Shown one piece after another: positions 1 to 9,792 of a stretch of DNA of 64,000 nt. Within the stretch, counting starts at the first letter, position 1. Every line of letters begins with the position of its first letter. The DNA lies in the NCBI GenBank assembly GCA_950022295.1, contig OX465595.1, positions 435,358,270-435,422,269 on the forward strand. Reading direction: 5' to 3'. The stretch is from Bromus sterilis. Its lineage: Eukaryota > Streptophyta > Magnoliopsida > Poales > Poaceae. The translations under genes were made by a program, and so were the position numbers. Under the pieces are notes generated by a model. That model searched no databases. It had not been told where the DNA came from and saw nothing but the letters and a program-made list of their open reading frames with translations.

Positions 1-328
1 AGCAACAAACTAAACAAAAGCCAAGGCTCTTGCTAAAGACAAACTAAGACTAAAACTAAACATGGCAGTAGCTATGAAAAGATAAAGAACACACAACAGC
101 AAAAAGATAAGCAGGAAAAATCCTATGATGCTTTCTAAATTTGAAAGTGGAGCGTGTATCTCTCCCACGCAAAGTAAGACGGGATCTAACTTGTTATGAA
201 CAGCAAGCAAAGCTAAAGAAAACTAAAAATAAAACCTAAGAGCGAGACGCTCCAAGAATAGCACATAACGTATGAAGTGATAAAAATATAGCGAGACGAT
301 GGACGAACTGATGATTGTTGATGGAGAA

Positions 329-442
329 GGGGATGCACGGGGGCATCCCCAAGCTTAGACGCTTGAGTCTCCTTGAATATTTGTTGGGGATGCATGGGGG
401 CATCCCCAAGCTTGAGCGCTTGACACTCCTGGATCTTCTTTC
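329..442 (-). repeat. 57-bp tandem duplication with hairpins in retroelement 3' region
   Basis: Two units start at 329 and 386, each with the inverted repeat GGGGATGC...GCATCCCC followed by AAGCTT. On the minus strand the same motif (AAGCTTGGGGATG) resembles the polypurine tract next to the 3' LTR of the second copy (near 40419-40432). The pair is conserved at 42537 and 42594, also 57 bp apart. Confidence 0.65.
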
Positions 443-626
443 ATCATCTTCTATCGCACACTTGAAAACTCCCTTCATACATAACTCATCATAAGCTGAT
501 TAGAGAGGTTAGTACCCTTAATAAATAATTTTTCCCTACTAGATATAAAGATATTCTTGAAGAGCTACCTCCCGAAAGCGCTTCTTTAGAGCCATTAGCT
601 AGGCTTAAAGATTTTAAAAGATGCTC

Positions 627-1754
627 TCATAAGAATAAGAATTTGAAGCAAAAGAGAGCATCAAGAAGCAAATATGAAACACATTTAATCCTAACCCACT
701 TCCTATGCATTTGCATCTTGTAAGAAAATAAATCAAAGAAGCACAAAGAGACAAGCATAGGAAGGTGGGACAAGAACAACTTCAAAACTTTCAACATAAA
801 GAGAGTAGTTTTAGTAATATGGAAGTTTCTACAACCAAACTTTCCTCTCTCAAAATAATTTTCAGTAGTATCATGAACAACATCAAGAATATAACTATCA
901 CATAAATCATATTGTTCATGACCTACGAGCACACGTGTATTATTTTCAACACGGTTTTTAGGATCATAAGATAAATGCAACCCAACATATTGAGATTTGA
1001 TAAGAGGAAAATTCTCCGGAGTAGGAGATTTCAAAAGGATAATAGGACAATCAAGTGTGGGTGCAATAGAAACAATTTCATGCTTAACATAAGGAACTAT
1101 AGAGAGTTCATTTTTGTCAGCATCATCCATAGTGGAATCTTGGCCATCAACAAAGCAAGTATCAAAATTTTCAGAAAGGGATATTTCAAGTGAGTCCTCG
1201 GAATCATGGGATTCCTCCTCAAAGCAATCATTGGCCTCTTCTTGGGCAGCAAACATTTTATTTTTAAAATCCTCAATATAAGAATTGGAAGTATAATTCT
1301 CGAAGCAATAAGCAAGAACTGGAAAGTTTTCAGACTCGAAAATATTATCATGATACTTTTCAATCAAAGAAGAAATCTCATAGGCACCTTTAAAAGCAAC
1401 AAACTCTTCAATCTTTTCAACATCAAAGTAATCATAAACACCTTTAGAATAAGAAGATAAGATCTCATTTTCATTATGCTCACATTGGAAAGGGAGGTAT
1501 TTATGATCTATATTAGAACAACAAGTAAAATCATAAATGTGGCACAAAAGTTTAGCATGGCAATAAGAAACATGTATTTGATCCCATAAGTGTTTCCCTT
1601 TCTGAGATAGGCGGTGCTGCGTATAATGAGCATGCTCATCCAATGATTTTCCCTCAACCAAGTCGGTTGGGTTTTTAGCGCGAGCACAATTTGATCGAAG
1701 ACGATCCAAGTGAAACATGTCCATCCTACCATATTTGGGTGGTTCATCACCCAT
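627..1754 (-). CDS. Uncharacterised retroelement-encoded protein (about 375 aa)
   Basis: Open frame just inside the primer site of the Sabrina-like element. The ATG at 1754 (MGDEPPKYGRMDMF) is preferred; an in-frame ATG 24 bases upstream adds eight residues. The protein is acidic in its middle part (about residues 180-240, rich in E, D and S) and hydrophobic near the C terminus. I see no zinc knuckle, protease, reverse transcriptase or integrase motif and do not recognise a function. Its position is where gag would normally lie, but the second copy of this family (38850-44903) has different, gag-like coding sequence in the same place. The frame is uninterrupted, which may reflect youth rather than selection. 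Confidence 0.5.
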   Translation of the reverse strand: MGDEPPKYGRMDMFHLDRLRSNCARAKNPTDLVEGKSLDEHAHYTQHRLSQKGKHLWDQIHVSYCHAKLLCHIYDFTCCSNIDHKYLPFQCEHNENEILSSYSKGVYDYFDVEKIEEFVAFKGAYEISSLIEKYHDNIFESENFPVLAYCFENYTSNSYIEDFKNKMFAAQEEANDCFEEESHDSEDSLEISLSENFDTCFVDGQDSTMDDADKNELSIVPYVKHEIVSIAPTLDCPIILLKSPTPENFPLIKSQYVGLHLSYDPKNRVENNTRVLVGHEQYDLCDSYILDVVHDTTENYFERGKFGCRNFHITKTTLFMLKVLKLFLSHLPMLVSLCFFDLFSYKMQMHRKWVRIKCVSYLLLDALFCFKFLFL

Positions 1755-1921
1755 GGTGAGGATAGCATAAATAGGCAAAGCAAGACAAAGGCAAAAGGTA
1801 GCAACTATTTTTGTGGTTTTTCATAAAGGACACTGAGATAAAAACTGAAAGGTAAACTAATAAGACTAAAAAAACAAAGGTAAAGGGTAGTGTGCAACTC
1901 CCCTATCTTAGCACTCGGAGT

Positions 1922-1938
1922 CTCCGGCAACGGCGCCA
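1922..1938 (-). promoter_or_regulatory. tRNA primer-binding site (tRNA-Asp type)
   Basis: On the minus strand the sequence TGGCGCCGTTGCCGG lies 8 bases inside the LTR end. It is complementary to the 3' end of plant tRNA-Asp(GTC), the primer used by many Triticeae Gypsy elements for minus-strand cDNA synthesis. Confidence 0.8.
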
Positions 1939-1946
1939 GAAAACTT

Positions 1947-3568
1947 TGCTTGATGGCTTCTCGCCCTTCGTTGGTTACCCCAAGTGGAAGGTTTGAGATG
2001 TAGTGCAGTAGCAGTTTTCCCTCGGTGAAGATACCAAGGTTTGTCTCTAGTAGGACTCCAGAGATGATAAGTTGGTGTCAGCGGCGCAACTGACGCGGAC
2101 CTGCACACAGACACAGATAACTTTGTTCCCAACGAAGTTCAGAGAGGTTGTCAATCTCTCCGGTCTTGTTGTTCACAAAGGATAAAACGCAAGGGATAAT
2201 GATAGCAAGTAAAAGCAGTAAAGTAAATATAGCTTGGAAACAGTAATGAGGATATGGACCGGAATACGTGATGTTCACTAGTGATGTCTCTCTCCCAAAA
2301 GACGATAAAACTGCTATGCGAGGTAAACAAATTACAGAAGGGCAATTGACAGGATTATGAACGCACCGCAATGCTAACTATGCTACAAAAGAAAGGAAGA
2401 GGCTCAAAAGCACGGGCAGTACGCCAAAATAAGTAGACCGAAATCCATCTGCATCTACTACTAATCATCCACCTTGAGATATCTATCCAGAACATCTCGC
2501 TGGTATTAAGTTGCGAGCCCCACCCAAAGTGTAAACCCAAAGCAACAGACAACTGCAATAAAAAGAACTTTGCGTAAAGTAAACAATCCTTGTAACCGCG
2601 GTTACAAGCACCGTTGTTTTCCCCCTTGTGGCAACAACACATCCCCTAGACTCATGTTTCTGTCACTCAAGCGTGTCATCGGGGGGCATGAACCCACAAT
2701 CTAGCACAACGTTCCCTCTTGGAGTCACTACCTACTACTTGGCCAAAGCAATAAACAACAACGGTGAACATGCAAGAATTACTTAGGAACAAAAATATAA
2801 GAGATAAAAACCAAATATATTACTCTATCACAATCTGAACATAATCTCATAATCCATCAGATCCCTTCAAACTCAGCATAGCAACAGCAGAAATATTACA
2901 AAGGTGCCTCGATCATGTAGGGCAGCTCACGAGGTCTAAACAATGAAGATCAAAGAGGGGAGGAGAACATCACATAGCTACTGATCACGGACCCATAGTC
3001 CAAGGAAAACTACTCAAGAGACATCCGGGGAGCATCCATGGTGGAGAGGAGACTCCCGGAGGTCAATATTCCCTCCGGCAGGTTGCCGGGGAGAGGTCTT
3101 CTGGTGCTCTCGATCTTGGAAGCGCGGCGGCGGCGGAACAGAGGCGAGTTTGCGGAATAGGTATCTTCTTCTAGAGTTTTCCCGTGACGGAGAATAAATA
3201 GTCGAAGGGGGGCAGCCAGAGGTGGACCAGGGGCCCCAGGCGCCCCCCTGGCGCGGCCAGGGGTGGGGCCGCACCGGGTGGCCGCCTGGCCCCCCTGGCT
3301 CCCCTCTGGCCCCTCCCGGGCTCTTCTCGAAGCTTCCTGTACGCTGATTTTTCCTGTATTTTTCCCGGAATTTTTCTGGCACTTTTTATATGGGGGAAAA
3401 CTAAAATAGAAAAACAGCAGAAAACAGGAACTGGCACTGGGGTGCACTGAGTTAATAGGTTAGTGCAAATATGATCAAAAGTGTATGAAAGTGTATCTAG
3501 ATCATAGAAATATCACACAAAACATGCATGGAGCAAGCAGAAATTATAGATACGTTTTGGACGTATCA
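1947..3568 (-). repeat. 5' LTR of Sabrina-like Gypsy element
   Basis: The LTR begins TGATACGTCC at 3568 and ends AAGCA at 1947 on the minus strand, 1622 bp. The end was fixed by comparing three copies: 1947, 38850 and 44243 all share sequence up to AGCA and then diverge. A GC-rich segment (about 3180-3330) precedes a leader-like stretch. Open frames inside the LTR, including one of 145 codons at 3010-3447, are proline- and glycine-rich products of this GC-rich part and are not genes. Confidence 0.8.
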
Positions 3569-4640
3569 GGTGGTTCAGGGACGGACCAATCTTCATGGTT
3601 CTTGGCAATCTTGCCCATTAGTTCTTCAACATCGTCCGGTGTTCTTTCCCTGAAAACACAACCATCACAACTATCCAGATAGGATCTAGATTCATCGGTT
3701 AGACCAGCATAAAATATATCAAGTAATTCATTCTTAGGGACTCCATATCCCGGTCTAGTCTTGATTAAACTGCAATACCTCCCCCAAGCTTTAGGGAGGT
3801 GGTCATCCTGCAACTGTTTAAAGTTATAAATTTTTGTAAAGCAGCATGTTGCATATGAGCAGGAAAGTACTTATCAACAAAAGATTGAGCTAAGTCCTGA
3901 GGACTCTTAATGGAACCATAGGGTAGTGCATCATACCATGCTTTAGCGTCTCCCTTCAAAGAGAAAGGAAAAAGCTTAGCCACATAAAAGTTTCGTATCT
4001 TCTCATCAGTAGTAAACAATCCACCTAACTCAGTGAGTTTGGTCAGGTGTGCTATAGCATCATCATTTTCTCTGCCATAAAAGGGGTCAGCTTCAACTGT
4101 AGATATAAGTGAAAATCAACAGAAAAAACATAATCAGGACCAGTGATTCATATAGGAGATGTAGCAAATTTAGGATCAGGAGTAATCTTGTTCTTCATGG
4201 AGTGCTTTTCAAGCAGCTTCCTAACAGCATCAGGGTTAGATTCGGCACACTCTGTAAGTTCCCTGTATAAATCATCATCAAGAATAACATAATCATCCTC
4301 AAGGAGTCTCTCCTTGAGTTTGTCCAAGTCTGGGTAACCAAAGGCTTTGCAGGTGGGAAAATAGGTAGCAGGAGTATCAGTCTCGGACTGTACTGCAACC
4401 TTAGCAATTTGAGATTCAAGATAGCGACCAAGAAAACCAATTTCCTCAAGAGTAGTGGAAGCATCATCAAAAGTATCAGACATAGTAACAGACTCAGTAG
4501 AAGTAGCATGCGGTGGTGGTGGTGAAGCAAACTTACTTATAACTGAAGGTGAATCAAGTGTAGCACTAGTGCTCAGAACAATACCTTTTCTTGTAGTGGA
4601 TGGTAAGATCGGAACCTTGGGGTGTCATTTATTACCCATA
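3569..4640 (-). pseudogene. Broken Gypsy gag
   Basis: Minus-strand remnants of a retrotransposon gag. The first ATG (about 4638) is followed after four codons by a stop. A longer frame follows at 4483-4148, starting MSDTFDDASTTLEEIG. A second piece at 4019-3765 has the gag core (KLFPFSLKGDAKAWYDALP), and a third at 3813-3569 continues it in another frame. Gag forms the particle in which reverse transcription occurs. The frame breaks plus the insertion of the Sabrina-like element at 3568 leave it non-functional. Confidence 0.75.
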
Positions 4641-4697
4641 GTGGATAAAGTGCAGCAGGCAGAATACTTCAAGTAGACTTGTAAATAAAGCTATGCT

Positions 4698-4714
4698 CCG
4701 CAGCAACGACGCCA
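4698..4714 (-). promoter_or_regulatory. Degenerate tRNA primer-binding site
   Basis: TGGCGTCGTTGCTGCGG on the minus strand sits about 12 bases inside the LTR end. It differs at a few bases from the tRNA-Asp-type primer site seen at 1922-1938, consistent with decay after insertion. Confidence 0.6.
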
Positions 4715-4726
4715 GAAAACAGTACT

Positions 4727-6095
4727 TGATGACCCTCAATTGTAGGGGATCGAGATAGTCTTCGCGGGCAAGATAACCCAATTTATTGATTCGACACAAG
4801 GGGAGACAAAGAATATTTATAAGCTTTGAAAGTTGAGTTGTCAATTCAACAACACCTGAAATATACTTGCTTGCCACAAAATATTAATAGCAACAGTGGT
4901 ATGAAAGTGATAGTGGCAACAACGAAAGTAAAACAGCGAAAGTAAACAACTAGTAACCAGCAAGATTAAAACACTATAGGCTAGGGAGATGGATGGTTGG
5001 GCGCTGCTTGGATGAGAGTGAACATGTAATAGACTTTAACACGGGGCAAGGCACACAGAAAATCAAAGATCGTCTAGGAAAATATCAAACATTAGGCATG
5101 TATCTCGTAGGTAGTTGTGCGTGCTTGCAATAAGAACTTGCACAATATCTTTTGTCCTACCACCCCGTTATGAACGGGGCCAAAAGGAACTTACGGAGAT
5201 TAAGGTGCTCCTGTCAAAGAGCACCGGGACAAAGCATTCAATGGATACATGAAATCCTCAAATTATAGTCCACCCCCTTTGGTGTCCCAAGTTGTCACCT
5301 TTGGGATCGCCGGTTCCGGACCATAATAGGTGCATACAACTCATAGATAGGATCAAGAACATAAATAAACTCATGAAAACACAAGTGGTTCAGATCTGAA
5401 AACATGGCACTCGGGCCCAAAGTGGCAAGCATTAAGAGCAACAAGTTGTAGAAAAGATGATAAACACCAAAGTAGATGATAGACAACATGCCCCTAATGA
5501 TCTGGCGAACTATTACATGATCTAACTCATCCAATCCCTACCATCCCCTTTGCCTACAGCAGGGAATTACTCACACATGATAAGACAAGTCATGGAGGGA
5601 GTCTGGAGTGGTGATGATGATGACGATGGCGATGATCTCCCCTCACCGGAGGCCAAAACAGCCTCCAGATTAGCCCTCCCGAAGAAGAACAGAGGGTGGC
5701 GGCGGCTCCGCGACGGAAACTGGGAAAGAGACTTCTGTTCTGGGGTTTTCTCGCGACGTGAATAAATAGGAGCCAAGGTAGGGCACCAGAGGGGGGAGGG
5801 CCCACCCAGGCGGCCTCCCGACGTAGCCAGGGGTGGGCCAGCCAGTAGGGCACCTGGGCCCCCCTGGCTGCCCTCTGGCCCCACTTTTGGCTCCGTCCTC
5901 CTTCGGGCGCGTGTATTTTTTTCCTGGAATTTTCTGAGGCACCTAAAAATCCATATTCCTACACATAAGAAAACCATACAGGCAGCTCTGCTGAAAACAG
6001 CGCCAGTCCGGGTTAGTTACGTACAAATCATGCAAGAATGAGGTCAAAACAATAGCAAAAATGTTTGGAAAAGTAGATACGTTTGAGGCGTATCA
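4727..6095 (-). repeat. 5' LTR of Fatima-like Gypsy element
   Basis: Begins TGATACGCCTCAAACG at 6095 on the minus strand and ends near GGGTCATCA at 4727, about 1.37 kb. The right flank after 6095 is non-element DNA, so 6095 is the outer end of the element. Its 3' LTR would lie left of the window. The inner edge is uncertain by a few bases. The family is assigned from memory of the LTR start. Confidence 0.7.
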
Positions 6096-6175
6096 GTTAC
6101 CACAAGCACCTCTCTCCTCATTAACTACATGCCACATAAGCAAATTTATTTTGAAATGTGTGATGTTACTACTAA

Positions 6176-6474
6176 GACTAGCCATAGTGGGAGTAACATA
6201 AGTAGTAACATAGGTGCCACATAAGAAAAAAATATGATGTGGCAAGTAGTTAATGAGAAGAGAAGCAAATAGAGTAACATATTATGCTACCATCACATAA
6301 CGGTTCTTGGTGCACAATGAGTCTACAAAGCAATAAATGATCCCCCCTATGTTACTTCTCATATGATACTTCCCACTATGAGAGTAGTAACATAGACTAG
6401 TAACATGTGTATATTACTACTCTAAGTTACTCCCCACTATGAACAACCTAAGTTACTCCCCATTGTGGCCAGCC
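6176..6474. mobile_element. Tourist-like (PIF/Harbinger) MITE
   Basis: Imperfect terminal inverted repeats: GACTAGCCATAGTGGGAGTA at the left and the complement of a matching GGCTGGCCACAATGGGGAGT at the right. TAA flanks both sides (6173-6175 and 6475-6477). About 299 bp, no coding capacity. A TAA/TTA duplication is characteristic of PIF/Harbinger elements. It lies about 250 bp upstream of the TATA box of the small gene at 6939. Confidence 0.7.
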
Positions 6475-6599
6475 TAATGCATGACATGGGAACATCTAAA
6501 GCTATTAACATGTCACATAATTCATTGATGAACTCCAAAATAATCACCTATACAATCCAAGATCAAATGATGGAGCAATAGACAAAAAACATTTACGAA

Positions 6600-6755
6600 G
6601 CAAATAAATAGGTTTGACCAACTGAGCTAGCATATTGAGTACTAGAGAGGTAATTATGTTGTTTGATTATACATTAATACTATGAACTAAATAAATGACA
6701 TTTAGTTCTCCTTTTCTACATCTATATATAAATAGCCCCTTGGAGCCCCCACAAC
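6600..6755 (+). promoter_or_regulatory. Promoter of small zinc-ribbon gene
   Basis: A TATA box (TATATATAAATAG, 6723-6735) lies upstream of a pyrimidine-rich leader. The preceding 120 bases recur, diverged, at 12005-12110. The stretch from ACATTTAGTTCTCC to the 5'UTR intron recurs inverted upstream of the paralogue at about 35070-35185. Conservation of the TATA region, leader and intron between copies supports a real promoter. Confidence 0.65.
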
Positions 6756-6800
6756 CAAAGTACTCTCCTCCTTTCCTCTTCCCATCTTCTCAACATTCAG

Positions 6801-6892
6801 GTAAACACTTTCCATCCTTACTTATATGTGTTCTTCCTCTTGATACTTTGATCTATATAACCATTGATGTTTTGATTCCTATTAATTTGTAG
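6801..6892 (+). other. 5'UTR intron of small zinc-ribbon gene
   Basis: GTAAAC donor at 6801 after ...CATTCAG, and TTTGTAG acceptor ending at 6892, 92 bp. The paralogue at 34710 has an equivalent 89-bp intron (35072-34984) with the same donor bases and matching acceptor, so the intron predates the duplication. Confidence 0.65.
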
Positions 6893-6938
6893 GCTGAACA
6901 ACTGGTCGCTGGTAGTAGGTGAGAGTGATAGGTCTGGG

Positions 6939-7163
6939 ATGGAAAACGTTGAGGATGAAAATAGCACTGGCTCATCATCTCCTAGTTCATGTGTATCATC
7001 CGAAAATAGCCCAGGTTGGATGGTGCTCAGGGGGTGCCCGCGCTGCTATCTACATTGCATCGTGCGTAGGGAGGAGTTTCCCATCTGCCTCAAGTGCAAG
7101 CAGCCCATCCTCCGCAGCTTGCAAACTATGGTCAACAACATGCAGCGCGCCAGGAGCCAATAA
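6939..7163 (+). CDS. Small CxxC zinc-ribbon protein, GIR1-like (74 aa)
   Basis: The N-terminal half is serine-rich (ENSTGSSSPSSCVSSENS). It is followed by a compact C-x2-C...C-x2-C module: GCPRC at about residues 32-36 and CLKC at about 50-53. The MVL-GCPRC-Y pattern plus a second CxxC resembles the C-terminal domain of plant GL2-INTERACTING REPRESSOR-type proteins, which act as small transcriptional co-repressors. The LxLxL EAR motif usual at the N terminus of that family is not visible, so function is uncertain. The start is supported by conservation of MENV...NSTGSSSPSSC in the paralogue. An alternative frame overlaps from 6919 but is not conserved. It could also be a decaying duplicate, although the frame is intact. 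Confidence 0.6.
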   Translation: MENVEDENSTGSSSPSSCVSSENSPGWMVLRGCPRCYLHCIVRREEFPICLKCKQPILRSLQTMVNNMQRARSQ

Positions 7164-7486
7164 ACAGGAGTAGGGCTATGTTGTCATGTTTGGTTAACAA
7201 ACATCATTATTTGGTAACTCTATGTTAATGAATGTCGGCTGCGTATTACTTGTCATATGTAAACATATTAATTAAGGAGATAATGGCAATACTTTTCTTC
7301 TAGTTACGTTATTTTCACATATGGTTAAAAAGTTGATATAAAGTTTGCACTTGCATTAGTTTGTTGCTTTTAACTGAACAAATGGAATTTCTCAATAATG
7401 TTTTGTTGTAACATTTCCCTCAATTAGCAATAAAAAAATCTAGAGTTGTTGGGTCCCCTTTGGAACATCTGAGTGTTTCCTTAACT

Positions 7487-7740
7487 TTATTTTCTCAACC
7501 TTGAGGTTCTTTGAGTCTTCTCTGAGATCACTAAGTACATCCTCTTGGTGGAAGATCCTGAAACATTATTATTAGCACCACTCTTCTTGGGTGTGGAAGA
7601 AACATAAGGTTTGGAAGCTTTGGATCTTAAGCTCCATCCAGGCTCAACCTGTTGGTCTTTAATACATTCACTCATAAACTTGGGGCCCTTGGTTCTCAAA
7701 AAAAACTTAGGCCCCTTACCTTTTGGAGGTTCTTGATCAA
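7487..7740 (-). pseudogene. Fragment of coding-like sequence downstream of small gene
   Basis: A minus-strand open stretch of about 70 codons, lysine- and serine-rich, starting MRTKGPKFMSECIKDQQ. The same sequence recurs, broken by stops, at about 34090-34330 in the inverted duplicate. It has no recognisable domain; a piece of a LINE ORF1 is possible but unproven. Confidence 0.3.
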
Positions 7741-8294
7741 AGGTCTCCTCTTAAATGCTTGGTTGGGTCAATTTTGTCACTTTTAATTTCCCCTAATTGT
7801 CCATGCTATTCCCCGTATTGGTTGTGGAGGATACTATTGTGCATCCTTCCAAGCCTTATGTTAGTTGCACATAGACGTGTTTTTTAGTTACATGCCACCT
7901 TAGGTCGCCAGATGAACACGGGGCATGGGTTCTTCCCATATCAAGATAGAAAACAACTTGAGGTAATCATAAGAGTCTCAGTGAGTCGGGAAGCAACTTG
8001 TATAATTCAGTACTGGAGGTCTATATATGAGATGTTTATATGGATCTAGTTACGATGTCTGCTTTGTATATTTGGTAGATCTTGGGTAGTTCTTCTTCAT
8101 GGTGCAAAGTGCCCTTTTATATGGGGCATAGGTCGAGCATCTTAGACCACAGTTTGTGACTCATCATACTCCATGATCGAGATTCTTTGTATCTTGGTAT
8201 GCGTACGACCCCTCTTTGAGAAACCAGGGGTGACACACCTATGCAAGTTATTCGCCCAGGTATGGACCCCTAAGCACACACATATATGAAAGAA
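7740..8294. other. Intergenic, no gene seen
   Basis: AT-rich sequence between the small gene and the Helitron. No frame above 60 codons with recognisable content, no tRNA and no complete mobile element was found. Confidence 0.4.
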
Positions 8295-8897
8295 CTAGAT
8301 GATACCCCGTGCCTTGCTGCGGGAATTGGTTGCTCTATATTTCAACAAAATTTAATTATGTACATTTTAAATATTTAGATTAATAATAAATGAACCAAAT
8401 AATTTAAAATGCATACAATTTATTATATTTTTGAATATTAGTATAATAAGAGAATGAAAAATATTTTTCCATGCATAGTCGTATGTTGAGCTGGGTCTTA
8501 TCCTATCCGTAATTGTGTGGTGATATGGCATGCTCGATGTTGAGATAAATAAGTTAGTGGGTCACATGAATTGGTCGTCTTATATTTCAACAAAATTTAA
8601 TTACGTGAATTTTAAATATTTAGATTAATAACAAATGAACCAAAAAAATAACAACACATAGAACTTACTATATTTGATTGTGTATATTTATAAATTATTT
8701 TTTGAATATATAAGTATAGTAAGGGAATGAAAAATATTTATCCATGCATGCATGGTTGCATGTGGTGGTGGGTCTTGTCTCATGCATGGTTGCATGTTGA
8801 GGTGGACCTTATCCCAATCATAATTGTGTGGTGATGTGGCATGCTTGCATATTAAGATAGATAATATAGTGGGGATCATCTATTATAGTATTATAGA
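8295..8897 (-). mobile_element. Small non-autonomous Helitron (603 bp)
   Basis: On the minus strand it starts TCTATAATACTATAAT at 8897, directly after an A. It ends with a GC-rich hairpin (CCGCAGCAAGGCACGGGG) and CTAG at 8295, directly before a T. A TC start, a hairpin, a CTAG end and insertion between A and T are the Helitron hallmarks; no TSD is made. Inside are two diverged copies of a ~245-bp unit starting near 8322 and 8567. There is no Rep/helicase coding, so it depends on an autonomous partner. Confidence 0.75.
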
Positions 8898-8914
8898 TAA
8901 ATCACAAGATAAAG

Positions 8915-8977
8915 TATGCACATCACAAGGATGTAGTGGAGCACCTTGAGATAACAAGATCAAAATGTATAAACTGA
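8915..8977 (+). repeat. Left half of a third copy of the small-gene promoter
   Basis: GCACCTTGAGATAACAAGAT... resembles the region about 6546-6575 upstream of the small gene. The CACTA element follows at 8978; the copy continues at 11925. The similarity is short on this side, so confidence is moderate. Confidence 0.4.
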
Positions 8978-9552
8978 CACTAGTGGAGAGACCCCCCTTT
9001 CGTCCAACCCAAAAAAGGCATCGCTCCCGGTTCATTTCAGAACCGGGACCGATGCCTCGCAACGGTCCCGGTTCGTCTGTATTGGGCAACGGTCCCGGTT
9101 CAACTGGGGCAACGGTCCCGATTTGTGCCAATAACCGGGACCAATGCTCTGGCGACCAACACGTGGCGCACTGCGAGGCATTGGTCCCGGTTGGAGCTAT
9201 CAACCGGGACCAATAGTCTATAATTAGTACTTTGCAGTAATACCAAATGGAAAAAAGGACCTTTAGTCCCGGTTGGAGCCACCAACCGGGACCAATAGTC
9301 TATAATTAGTCCCACCTCGTTAACCGAAGGTGGGTTAGAGTTGTTTATAAGCACGGTCTGTCCAGCACTTAATGTAGCATATCAAGCTTATTAAAGGTGT
9401 ATACCGAGGAATTCAACCTGAGGGGGGTGCTGTGTATCTCTTTAAGAAGGCATGACGCTGACCTTCCGCCTCTATCAGTTTGAACAGGCATAGGTTCTTC
9501 TGGTCCAGAAGGACTTGTGTCTGTTGAAGCCGATAGAGGCAGATGTCACCCT

Positions 9553-9748
9553 CCCGCATGCTCAAGGAGATAGATATCACCCTCCTTGGGAGGATTCCTC
9601 TGTCTACCTCTTATAATAAATTTGCTATATTTTTTGTTTTTGTATAATTTCCCGCATGCTCAAGGAGATATATATCACCCTCCTTGGGAGGATTCCTCTG
9701 TCTACCTCTTATAATAAATTTGCTATACTTTTTGTTTTTGTATAATTT
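9553..9748. repeat. 98-bp tandem duplication in CACTA element
   Basis: Two nearly identical units starting CCCGCATGCTCAAGGAGATA at 9553 and 9651. The period is 98 bp with only a few differences. Confidence 0.85.
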
Positions 9749-9792
9749 TAGTTTTAATAATACAAAGATTTCAAAACAAAACACTGATTTTA

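Larger units (their letters stand above)
1..3568 (-). mobile_element. Sabrina/WHAM-like Gypsy LTR retrotransposon, 5' part (left end outside window)
   Basis: Read on the minus strand this has a 5' LTR (3568 to 1947), a primer site (1938-1922) and an internal region that runs off the left edge. It is inserted in the gag of another Gypsy element at 3568/3569; the other end and its TSD lie outside the window. Bases 1-600 closely match 42210-42775 and 43195-43240 of the second copy at 38850-44903. The second copy carries about 430 extra bases (42775-43205) that are absent here. No reverse transcriptase or integrase is visible in either copy, so both look non-autonomous. The family name is from memory. 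Confidence 0.8.

Noticed and set aside
1922..1938. tRNA-like sequence
   Set aside because: It only matches the 3' end of tRNA-Asp and is the retroelement primer site, not a tRNA gene. No complete tRNA or rRNA gene was found in the window.
3010..3447. 145-codon proline/glycine-rich open frame on the minus strand
   Set aside because: It lies wholly in an LTR, has low-complexity composition, and the copy at 39860-40300 breaks it differently.
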